Below are positions 54,817 to 64,000 of a stretch of 64,000 bases of DNA, piece by piece (position 1 is the first letter of the stretch; each line of letters opens with the position of its first letter). Location of the stretch: assembly GCA_036250195.1 (NCBI GenBank), contig JAVHZZ010000004.1:147450729-147514728 (forward strand), given 5' to 3'. The position numbers and the translations under genes are program-made. The notes below the pieces were generated by a model, which made no database searches, was not told where the DNA came from, and saw only the letters and a program-made list of their open reading frames with translations. Source of the stretch: Mixophyes australis. Lineage: Eukaryota; Chordata; Amphibia; Anura; Limnodynastidae.

Positions 54817-55897
54817 CTCATCAGTGGCCAGGTAACGTCAACATAGTGTAGTATTATTGAATGCACAGAGCGTGGTTTGTGCAGATCACTCAGAATGGTC
54901 CTGTTATAATAATGATCGCACAGTAGGGGAATGAAGCCCCAGGAGAGCATTAAATTATATTTACTCCACTCTTATCTCAGCCTTTTAGGAGGTAGCATCA
55001 GCAGTTGCTGACACAGTTTAAAAGACTGATGAATATGTGTTTGGCAAGCTTGTAATCTGAAACACTGATACAGCATTAACCACTCAAATCCCAGTTGTGT
55101 TTTATACCCATTTATAACACTTTTAAATATGTTTGATAGGCTAAATGTTGGCCAAGATAAATATTTATTATAAAACTGTTGCTAAAATCCAAGGTTTCAC
55201 ATAGATATAGCAAGCTCCACATTTTATATCATTTCAACCCTTGCACTTAAAATACAAGTCAAGAATGCAAAATAAATGATCACTGGAAAGATTTTCTTAA
55301 GGGAAAATTAGATTTTTCAACATTGGTTTTAGAGATGCATCTATTTGATATTCTACAGAAGTTGAATTTCTGCTGTGGTTTCTGCTGAAATAGGCTGTAA
55401 GAGGAACAGGCTGTGAATAAAAATTAAGTGAAATTCAAGAAAAAAAGGTATGATGGCTTCATGAAAGAATCTATATCAATGATTAATAGATGACATTTGG
55501 GCCTAAACCCTGCAGTAGTTTTTTTCCTTAGTTTTTTTTATGTAAACTACAAAATCATTTCTGAACCAGAAAACTGCATTCTCACTGCTTCTTTATTAGT
55601 TCAAGGATGTCTACTAGTCTGTCTCACGCATTTCAATGTGCGCCCCTACTTCCCTGTCTTTGGAAACTCCCAGTAAAAGGATGTTCTTATATTTGTGAAT
55701 ACTCTGGAAAATGTGGTTGGTTGACAGTAAAAAAACATCACACCACAAAGGCCAACCTGCTTCCACCATATAGTGGGAGAGAAGAAAAAAAAATTTTTTT
55801 AATGGATCTACCAAATAAACTTTGGGAAAATATTTATATAACATGGCTTAGCATACCTTGCTGTATTGCTGAAGGTCTTATTTTTGTATACACATAA
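54817..55897. other. Non-coding stretch, nothing recognised
   Basis: Unique AT-rich sequence beyond the hAT duplication. Frames at 55607-55897 (plus) and 55614-55844 (minus) overlap and have no recognisable domain. Confidence 0.5.
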
Positions 55898-56330
55898 TGG
55901 AGCTGATTCATCTTCGGAAGTATGTCCTGTTGTGTGCTGTATCTTGCGTAAAATTGCTCTGCACATGTTCAAAAATGAACCTTACGCCAGTGAACACTCC
56001 TGCATCCAATTCCCGTCCAAACGAAAATACAATTTCTGGCTGCCTACAACTTGAAGGGTAGAACGAGGAGGGAAGGGGCAGAGGCATGTAGACTATGTAC
56101 AGTAAGGACGAGCCAAGGTCAAGCACACGCACATTAGTCCGATTCAAACTCTGGACATTTCTATAGTACATGTTTTTTAGCCATATTATTTGCACCAACT
56201 ATAGGGCAGGTGTAAGTGCCAACTGATAGTAATGACTGACATTTATTCATACCAGAACACGTGTTTGTAAGTCAGATAAACTATAAAAATGCATTTCATG
56301 TACAGTATGCATTAAGGACAGCCTGATATA

Positions 56331-57839
56331 CAATCAGGGCCAAAAGTTTTGAGAATGACACAAATATGCCTCCGTTTTTATGATGGCAATTTGCATATAC
56401 TCCAGAATGTCATGAAGAGTGATTAGATGAATTGCAATTAATTTCAAAATCCCTCTTTGCCATGACAGTGAACTTTATCCCAAAAACAACATTTCCACTG
56501 CATTTCAGCCCTTCCACAAAAGGACCAGCTGACATCAGGTCAGTGATTAACACAGGTGAGAGTGTTGATGAGGACAAGGCTGGAGATCACTCTGTTATGC
56601 TGATTGAGTTAGAATAACAGACTGGAAGCTTTATAAGGTGGGTGGTGCTTGAATTCATTGTTCTTCCTCTGTTAACCATGGTTAACATGTGCAGTCATCA
56701 TTGCTTTGCACAAAAAGGGCTTCAGAGGGAAGGATATTGCTGCTAGTAAGATTGCAACTAAATCAACCATTTATAGAATAATCAAGAACTTCAAGGAGAG
56801 AGGTTCAATAGTTGTGAAGAAGGCTTCAGGGCGCCTAAGAATGTCCAGCAAGCGCCAGGACTGTCTCTTAAAGTTGATTCAGCTGCAGAGCTTGCTCAGG
56901 AATGGCAACATGGAGGTGTGAGTGCATCTGCATGCACAGTGAGGTGAAGACTTTTGGAGGATGGCCTGGTGTTAAGAAGGTCAGCAAAGAAGCCAATTCT
57001 TTTCAGGAAAAACGTCAGGGACATACTGATGTTCTGCAAAATGTACAGGGATTGAACTGCTGAGGACTGGGGTAAAATAATTTTCCCTGATGAATCCTGT
57101 TTTAGATTGTTTGGGGCATATGGAGAACCGCTTTTCTAGAGAAGGAAAGGTGAGCGCTACCATCAGTACTGTGTCATGCCAACTGTAAAGTATCCTGAGA
57201 CCATTCATGTGTGAAGATGCTTCTCAGCCAAGGGAGTGGGCTCACTCACAATTTTGCCTAAGAACACAGCCATGAATAAAGAATGGTACCAATACATCCT
57301 CCAAGAGCAACTTCTCCCACCCATCCAAGAACAGTTTGGTGATGAACAAAGCCTTTTCCAGCATTATGGAGCACCTTACCATAAGGCAAAAGTGATAATT
57401 AAGAGGCTAAAGGATCAAAACATTGACATTTTGGGTCCATGGCCAGGAAACTCCCCAGACCTTAATCCCATTGAGAACTTGTAGTCAATCATCAAGATGC
57501 GGGTGGACAAACAAAAACTCACAAATTCTGACAAACTCCCAGCATTGATTAGGCAAGAATGGGGGTGGCCATCAGTCAGTATGTGGCCCAGAACTTGATT
57601 GACAGCTTGCCAAGGCGAATTGCAGAGGTCTTCAAAAAGAAGGGTCAACACTGCAAATATTGACTCTTTGCATAAAATTAATGTATTTGTCAATAAAAGC
57701 CTTTGACACTTATGAACTGCTTGTAATTTCCCTTCAGTATAATATAGCAACATCTGACAAAAAGATCAAAAAACACTGAAGCAGCAAACATTGTGAAAAC
57801 CAATACTTAGGTCATTCTCAAAACTTTTGTCCATGACTG
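56331..57839 (+). mobile_element. Tc1-like transposon, 1.5 kb, inactive
   Basis: The left end caatcagggccaaaagtttt and the inverted right end cagtcatggacaaaagtttt open terminal inverted repeats, with gagaatgac shared inside. TA is present on both sides (56329-56330, 57840-57841), the normal target duplication. The length is typical for a full Tc1-like unit, so both ends survive while the transposase has decayed. Confidence 0.88.
56690..57663 (+). pseudogene. Tc1-like transposase pseudogene
   Basis: Fragments follow the transposase in order: KKGFRGKDIAASKIATKSTI and YRIIKNFKERGSIVVKKASG (DNA-binding helices), KIIFPDESCFRLFGAYG (first catalytic Asp), SLFQHYGAPYHKAKVI (position of the second Asp, now Tyr at 57365-57367), DLNPIENL (Glu) followed by a TAG where Trp is expected, and a C-terminus ending FKKKGQHCKY. 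Loss of the second Asp plus at least one stop and frameshifts make it inactive. Confidence 0.88.
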
Positions 57840-58060
57840 TATGTTTTTCATGTAAAAACATGCATAGTGCATACCCTGCAGTGTGTTTGGTCCATCTGCA
57901 TACAGCGAGTAATGTTTAGCCAGAATATACTCACAATCAAATGGAAACATTTCTTGACATCCACTTGTACTTGAATAAGGGTGGACGCACGTGCCAGTTG
58001 CATCCGATTTTTTTAAACGCAAGTTGTTTTCACATTGCATTTGAAGATGAATCAGACCCT

Positions 58061-59139
58061 GTATGTATACTGTCTTTTTTATTTTCTGTACTGTAATAGC
58101 TAAATTATTTATGATCACAAATGTTGTCTTTTAATTGGAAGTTCCCCTTTGTCTGCATAAGGACTGTATCAGTGGCTCCTTTAGAGCCCTCCCATATTCC
58201 TGGGTTCTCTCTTTATTTCCCACTTAATGGGGGGGGGTGCAATGGGCTCGCTGCAACATTAACATACATGATTGCAGTGACGTCACAGGCTCTCTCTTTA
58301 CCTCAATATTTAAGAAGGTAATACACACTAGTATATTGCTAGGTGATTGGTGAGTATTTCCTTTCTCCTGGAAACCTGTGCCCAGCTAAGGATGAATATG
58401 ACTTGTCCTTCACAGTCATGGGTTATATCTGTAGATGTTGAGTAATCCAGTCACACAAAACAATTTTTTTTCCATCAGTGCAAGTCTCATCCATGTTTAA
58501 TAGAGTATTCCTCGATTCACCCAACTACTCCCATCACCGTAAATGAGCTTTAAAGCATTGAACTAAAGGTAAACAAAGAGACATAGACAAATGATTTATA
58601 CATGTTGCTTGAACCAATCACTTAAATACCACCAAACTGTATGTTTATTAATGGCCTAAACACTAGACATTTTATTGTTTTATCTGGATTGTTAACATTC
58701 AAATACAGGGTATGAAAAGAAATGAGGCAGTCGCATATTTTGAATATTTCTATTTCACAGATTTCAAATGCTTTTGCAGAGTAGAAAATGCATTAAAATG
58801 CTGCTCCCAATACCATTCAGCTCATCAAAAATCTAACACCTTACCTACTCACCTAATGCAACAAATGTTCTTGTAGGTTTGTTTGTTTGCAGTGTCTCAT
58901 TCTTTTTCTATAATTTGTAATAGAAAATAATGTGATAGGAAACCAAAGGGAAAAGAAGATTAGAATTTTCCACCTGAAATGTTGCCTTTTATATAAGAAT
59001 TCGGTTTTGTTTTGCTTCACTGTTCTGAACAAAGGAGGAAAATTAGCAAAATGATATGTGGATCATGTTGTGGCATTATATTGCTGAACTGATCCTCCCT
59101 GTGTTTTCCATCTTCGCAAGAGCACAGGTGCAGTCTATG

Positions 59140-59213
<74 letters not shown>

Positions 59214-60293
59214 TATCTTTAATATCAGGCTCACCAAATCCCCAATCAGTTACATTCACAGTGCTGGTGCTGCTAATGGAAAGAAAGAGATATTTAATGT
59301 AAAATTGCATTAAATTCATATTTGGTGACTTTTGTTTTTAATGTCACAAAATGAGTTGCTAAACTTACCAGAAATATGACAATGGTTTTATTGATTTCCA
59401 CCAATAAGTGCAATTTATCTTTATCTTTGATAAACCTTTGCTTTTTAATCTGAAAGCTTCAGTTTCCATACAATAACAAATTAATAAAACATCAATAACA
59501 TCTTCATAGTAAACACATTGTTTTACAAAAAAAAAATCTGCGTTTGTTAAAACTTACAAAACATTAAACATTATGCAGCGTTTTCAAAATATGACACTTC
59601 CTAGTTGACACATAGCTGAATTATCTGAGTCAACAACAATGTATTAAGGTTAATTAAAAGATTTGCAAATCTGAGTAAAAGAAAGAGTCAGAGGCACAGA
59701 ATGGCTCAGAATAATAAACCAGTGTCCCCTATATAACAATTTATTTTATGGAATGTCATCTAAAATGGCAAAACTGTTACTCTTAGCCTTTATAACCTTT
59801 AGCAGATCACTAGTATGGCTCTGAGCTAAGCTGATCGTACTTCCAAGAATCTGAATAAATCCTGAAACACCATGTCAGGTGAAGACGTGAACCAGTGTGC
59901 CTCCAAGATTCATTTCCCCACAAAGGACACACAGAAAAAGTTTTACACCTGTCAAATCAGTTCAGTATTTCCAAGTTCAGACTAAAAAGTGACAACTAAT
60001 AATTCAGCAACTGGTGGATTTCTTTCAGATTTCATAAAAAGTCCTCAGTAGTTCTTAGTCATCATGAGTTTCTGGTGTCATTTCATTGTCATTTGCTACT
60101 AACATAATTAGCTGAATTCAAAATAGTGTCAGTTGTTAACATTGTGGCTAGAATAAGATTTTTGTGATATTTTGGCAAATTCACAAATGTGTTAAAAGAA
60201 TGTAACCACCAGGATTTTGAGATAAGCAGCTTGTCCTTTTTACAGTGTTTTTTCATGCACAGTTGGTGGCAGCAAGTAGGAAGGAGGGTAACC
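58061..60293. other. Non-coding stretch with a CA microsatellite
   Basis: An almost pure (CA)n run of about 35 repeats lies at about 59141-59211 and creates the His/Thr and Val/Cys frames on its two strands. A G run (ggggggg, about 58229-58236) also occurs. No gene or transposon end was recognised. Confidence 0.6.
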
Positions 60294-60557
60294 TTTTAAA
60301 ACTTAATTCCGGGAGATCCCGGGCAGGGGGGCGTGGTTGGAGAGCTGGAGGGGTGGGGTGCGGTGAATCGTGGCTTTTGGCCCCGCCCCTGTGACAAAAT
60401 ATCGTTTTTGTCACGGGGCGTGGTCAAAATGATGTGATTCACCGCAAATCACGTCACTTTGACAGCAAGTTGCCATATGCGGGATACTTGCCTGCTCTCC
60501 CAGTAGTCCGACTTTCGGGAGTCTCCCGGACATTCCGGGAGAGTTGGCAAATATGGG
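60294..60557. mobile_element. GC-rich hAT-type MITE, copy A
   Basis: The right end cattccgggagagttggcaa(atatg) and much of the interior (cccgccccctgtgac/tgtcacggggcgtgg inverted words) match the copy at 63435-63738. The word gggtaac plus one base flanks both sides (60286-60293 and 60558-60565, 7 of 8 matching), consistent with an 8-bp duplication. The left terminus is diverged. No coding region. Confidence 0.6.
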
Positions 60558-60565
60558 GTAACACA

Positions 60566-61712
60566 ACAATGCTGGTGATTAGCTGCATCTTGATCTACAC
60601 TTCTTGTGAATAGATTTGTTGCATGCAGTTTAAAAGAAACACCTGAGATGTTGTTTTCACTCCGATGGGTACATATCATTCTTTAATAATACAATCATTA
60701 AAAATATGACATGCATGAATACAGTAAGCATGAGCAGAAGTAAGAAAACAGTTAAGCACAACAGCAAAACATGAATACAATTACGCATGATAGCAATGTT
60801 GGGTACAAACACACGGGGGTAAGCGTTGTGCGAACAATTAATTCCATGGGTGTGAGTAGACATACAGCATAGCACACAAAATTCTGCAAAAGAAAAGGGA
60901 TGGACAGTGAACGAACATGAGACATAAGGAGTAATGGACCCTGCTTGTGAGAGTTCACATTCTAAAGGGAAGGAGAGAAGAGAGACAGTGGGAGCATACA
61001 GGAACAAATGGATAGTGGTAGATAAAGGCAGTAGAGAGATAGGACGTGAGGGTCTAGAAATAGTTTGGTTAGGCAAGGTTTTTTTTGAGAGATTGTAGAT
61101 TGGGGGAGAGTGTGGTAGTTGGAGGCCTACCATAAAACCAAGCATAAACCCTACATATATTTAGGATTAAAATGTGCTATTAGCAATCTTAGTAAATTGA
61201 TTCTATATTTACTCTTACAGTGCAATGCTCTGCTGACAAATGTATTCTGGGTAATTATAAGGCCTGGGATGGTCTGCTCAGGATAAAATATTAGAACCCA
61301 CTAATATACATGCTCACCAGTACTCAGCTGCCCCCAGGACTTAAATATTAGTAGTAGTGGTAGTAGCATCTTATGTACAGCGCAACCCCATGGCATAACA
61401 GAAGGATAATATGGAGACACAATAAACTTGATAATAAAAAGTCACTCACAATTAGTTATCTAGATGTCCAGAATAGGATGGTCTTGGCAGGGGTTGAAAT
61501 CAGTGATCCAGGTCCGAGTACCATCTTAACAATGAAGCAGCAAGCATATAGCATTATAAGGTCCAAACATCATGTTCAGTAAACTGAGCGATATACAGCA
61601 TGGTCTTAGTCCATACTCTAAGTTAAATAAAGCCATACATATAGCAAGGTTATGTCCAAACACAGTGTTAAATATAAAAGCAGGCACATAACATAATCCA
61701 ATTCAAAACACA
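60566..61712. other. Non-coding stretch, nothing recognised
   Basis: A minus-strand frame of 162 codons (60657-61145) has Leu/Ser-rich composition and no recognisable domain, and a shorter frame overlaps it. I do not call it a gene. At about 61343-61375 tagtagtagtggtagtagca is a short trinucleotide run. Confidence 0.45.
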
Positions 61713-61887
61713 GGGGTAAATTTACTAAACTGCGGGTTTGAAAAAGTGGGGATGTTGCCTATAGCAACCAATCAGATTCTAGTTTTCATTTATTTAGTGC
61801 ATTCTACAAAATAACAGCTAGAATCTGACTGGTTGCTATAGGCAACATCTCCACTTTTTCAAATCCACAGTTTAGTAAATATACCCC
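61713..61887. mobile_element. Hairpin MITE, 175 bp, GGGGTAAATTTACTAAACTG type
   Basis: The whole unit is an imperfect palindrome. The left arm (aaactgcgggtttgaaaaag ... gatgttgcctatagcaacca) is matched by the right arm (tggttgctataggcaacatc ... ctttttcaaatccacagttt). ACA stands before the left end and after the right end, a possible 3-bp duplication. This family is common in frog genomes. It could fold into a long hairpin if transcribed. Confidence 0.85.
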
Positions 61888-63426
61888 ACAGTGTTCGGTA
61901 AAACAATAGGCATATAAAATGGTTAAGGAACATCACCCAACTGTCGGTGTTTTAGCACATATTTTTGTATTGTGAGTTGATCCACCGTCACCACTCTCAT
62001 GTAACAGTTCTTTGGTTGCTGGTTGAAGTGCTGCTGCAGTTCATATCTGCCCTTGTGATATCAGCATTCCAGAGCCGTCAGTGAACCAAGCATACTTTTG
62101 CTCAGCTGGTGTCAGTTGTGAATATGATTCAGACTTGCACAGAGCCTCCTCTGAACTGGAGAGGGGGTAACTCTGCTTCAACTCTTTCAAGTTTCACCAA
62201 GCCAGAAATGTGGGTGGTTTCCTTCTACCGGATTTACTGCAGATACTGTAAAGGCTTTTACAGAGTAACCAAACGCATATTTGCCAGATTGGGTGTCTAT
62301 TGTAAATTTTCAGCAAAACCGGGCTGCCCACATCTGTGTACCTAACCTTCCACTGCTACCCAGCTGCCACTACCCAGTTTGTGCTCTGTGGAATGAAGAT
62401 ACTTCTGTTCCTGTGTCAAGGAGGGTTGTGTATTGTGTGACTGAACCTCCCCAGTTCACACTATAATTTACATAAGGGCATTGGTCCTTGACTTTCGAAG
62501 CACAGATGTCATAACGGACCACCTCTTGTGGTGGATGGTCCACCAAGGACCCACCATCCCATCATGGGCAGGGTTGTGTCACTGTCGAGGGTGTTGTTAA
62601 TGTGGGAGGGTCTCCACCCTTGGCCTTGTTTAGTTACCACCCCATGCTATTCAACATTTTATGTAAAACTTGATATGGTGACACAGGGGCAGATGGGACT
62701 GGGGGCAGATCTACCTCTTCCACATCACTATTAGCTATATGCTTAGCTGAGCCACCCCCTTTTGCTTCTAAACAGATCAGCAGTGGAGATGCCGCCTATC
62801 TGCCCTTTTGGTGTGCGTGCATTCAATAAATCAAAGAACATTTGCTTCCTAGACACTTTGTATCTCACTGGATCATTACCTGTATGTTCTCTATCTTTTG
62901 CTGCCTGTGTTTGTACTGGGAGTTTCCTCCATCGCTACTTATTGCTTGCTTCTAAAGCTGTCCCAATGCTTCACTCACCTGCCACTCATGCTTTTTAGTA
63001 CCAACAGAAAACATAGTGAACAGTGGGGACTTGTATACTGTTGGGGCATTGTACAACAAAAAAATAATCATATGTGTTGGTTCTGTTTTATCTAAAGTCA
63101 CATATCTGCTCCTTCTCAGAGTCTTTTCACCCAGTTTAACAACGACACCTCTTGCCTGTGTCTAAACCTACTCCCCAGATTTTGCAATTCAGGTGATCGA
63201 GACTCTTCAGTCCATGTTTGAGCAGCTTGTGCTGATTCACTAATAGACTACTGAGCCTGTGTGTGGATCATGATCTGCAGGAGCACCCTGTCTAGTAAAT
63301 CTTTTGCCCTATGTGTAGTTACAATGAGTAAAAATTCTCCTGTTTCACCCTCAGTATGCTCTACCCTCTCATCAGAGGTGTTTACATCAAACAATTGTAA
63401 ATTATCCCAATCCCACTTAACAATCT
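61888..63426. other. Non-coding stretch, nothing recognised
   Basis: Short plus-strand frames only. ggatggtccaccaaggaccc near 62534 forms a small inverted repeat. The sequence is less AT-rich than its neighbours, and a decayed retroelement is possible but unsupported. Confidence 0.4.
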
Positions 63427-63434
63427 AAGTATAG
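63427..63434. repeat. 8-bp target duplication AAGTATAG, left copy
   Basis: AAGTATAG recurs at 63739-63746 just beyond the right end of the MITE. It supports hAT-type mobilisation. Confidence 0.85.
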
Positions 63435-63738
63435 CATAGTTGCCAACATTGGCAGGTTAAGTTCCGGGAGGTCCGGGGGTCAGGTGGGTGTGTGGGGGCG
63501 GGGCTCGAAGAATTCTGCCGTTAGCCCCGCCCCCAAAGCTGTCACCACCTTTTTGGTCCAATAAAACAAGGGGACGGGGCCACAATGACGTGGCCGTGAC
63601 ACCGTTAAGCCCCGCCTCCTCCATTCACTTACCACCGCTGCCCGGGAATCGGGAGAATTGCCCTCTCTCCCGGGAGCACGGGAGACTGACCCAGATTTCG
63701 GGAGTCTCCCGGATATTCCGGGAGAGTTGGCAAGTATG
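63435..63738. mobile_element. GC-rich hAT-type MITE, copy B (304 bp)
   Basis: The left end catagttgccaac and the inverted right end catacttgccaactctcccg form short terminal repeats. The interior carries ggcggggct/agccccgccc inverted words and cccgggaa/ttcccgggag words. Both sides carry the exact duplication AAGTATAG. There is no coding region; the frames crossing it arise from GC-rich repeats. Confidence 0.8.
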
Positions 63739-63875
63739 AAGTATAGACACGGGCTGCTTTTACATCTCTGTGCTCCCTCTGTCTTGGTTTCCTGTTTACA
63801 GTATTCACAACATAATGTATGTTTGAAACTGCTTTTGCAGTGTCTGAACATCGGTTTTCTGTACTCTGACACATG

Positions 63876-64000
63876 GGGGTAAATGTATCAAGGTGCGATT
63901 TTGCAAAATCAGTGATTTTCCCAGGAAAGTTGAAACTCGCAGATGTATGAAACTGAGATTTCATGCAAAATCGCCAGAGTTGTGCTTCTGTCAAAATCAC
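63876..64000 (+). mobile_element. MITE truncated by the window end, GGGGTAAAT type
   Basis: It starts ggggtaaatgtatcaaggtg and continues with repeated gattttgcaaaatc-type inverted words up to the end of the window. It resembles 18863-19067. The right end lies outside. Confidence 0.6.

Larger units (their letters stand above)
55898..58060. mobile_element. Inverted-repeat element interrupted by a Tc1 transposon
   Basis: The left end contains gagctgattcatcttcggaa and the right end, read inverted, gggtctgattcatcttcaaa. Both continue inward with related but diverged words (gcgtaaaat / gcgtttaaa). Without the Tc1 insertion at 56331-57839 the element would be about 650 bp. The termini resemble those of the MITEs at 5939, 14190, 18863 and 61713. 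Confidence 0.5.

Noticed and set aside
59017..59319. Frames with long His-Thr or Val-Cys runs
   Set aside because: Produced by the (CA)n microsatellite.
60657..61145. Minus-strand frame of 162 codons with hydrophobic segments
   Set aside because: Composition is Leu/Ser/Cys-rich with no recognisable domain or neighbour support; I treat it as a chance frame.

Overview
The window looks like intergenic or intronic DNA of a vertebrate, most likely an anuran amphibian. It is AT-rich, has microsatellites, and I found no convincing host exon, tRNA or rRNA. It is built from layers of mobile elements of the mix known from frog genomes: hAT, Tc1/mariner, piggyBac, palindromic MITEs, Ty3/gypsy with chromodomain, Tx1/L1-like and L2-like LINEs, a Penelope-like relic and tRNA-headed SINEs. 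The anuran call is inference from repeat types; no species is assigned. Layout, 1-26 kb: mostly old sequence with eroded repeats. It holds a SINE (3.2 kb), a Tc1-like relic (4.1 kb), a 326-bp hairpin MITE (5.9 kb), a decayed gypsy integrase tail joined to a 50-bp-unit repeat (8.0-9.1 kb), a 1.24-kb element with long terminal inverted repeats (9.3-10.5 kb), a piggyBac remnant (11.4-12.7 kb), an L2-like LINE relic (13.6-14.5 kb), a Penelope-like reverse-transcriptase relic (20.9-21.4 kb) and a second copy of the 50-bp-unit repeat (22.2-22.7 kb). Layout, 26-38 kb: a Tc1-like pseudogene ends where a 6.6-kb minus-strand Ty3/gypsy chromovirus begins. The chromovirus has both LTRs and a 5-bp target duplication, but its pol is broken by stops, frameshifts and a 1.28-kb solo-LTR-like insertion with its own 5-bp duplication. 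A 5'-truncated Tx1/L1 LINE with a 16-bp target duplication follows. Layout, 38-48 kb: a minisatellite, a possible solo LTR and several inverted-repeat inserts, one of which carries a hammerhead-like stem-loop also found near 10.0 kb. Layout, 48-55 kb: the most striking object, a complete 6.77-kb hAT transposon with an exact 8-bp target duplication and an uninterrupted 997-residue BED-finger transposase. A 21 x 100-bp array abuts the start codon and a second array of 100/104-bp units follows the stop. Layout, 55-64 kb: a Tc1 element with a mutated catalytic residue nested inside another inverted-repeat element, then short MITEs including GC-rich hAT-type copies with 8-bp duplications. The elements do not form a host pathway. 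The logic of the window is nested insertion, and only the hAT transposase looks potentially functional.
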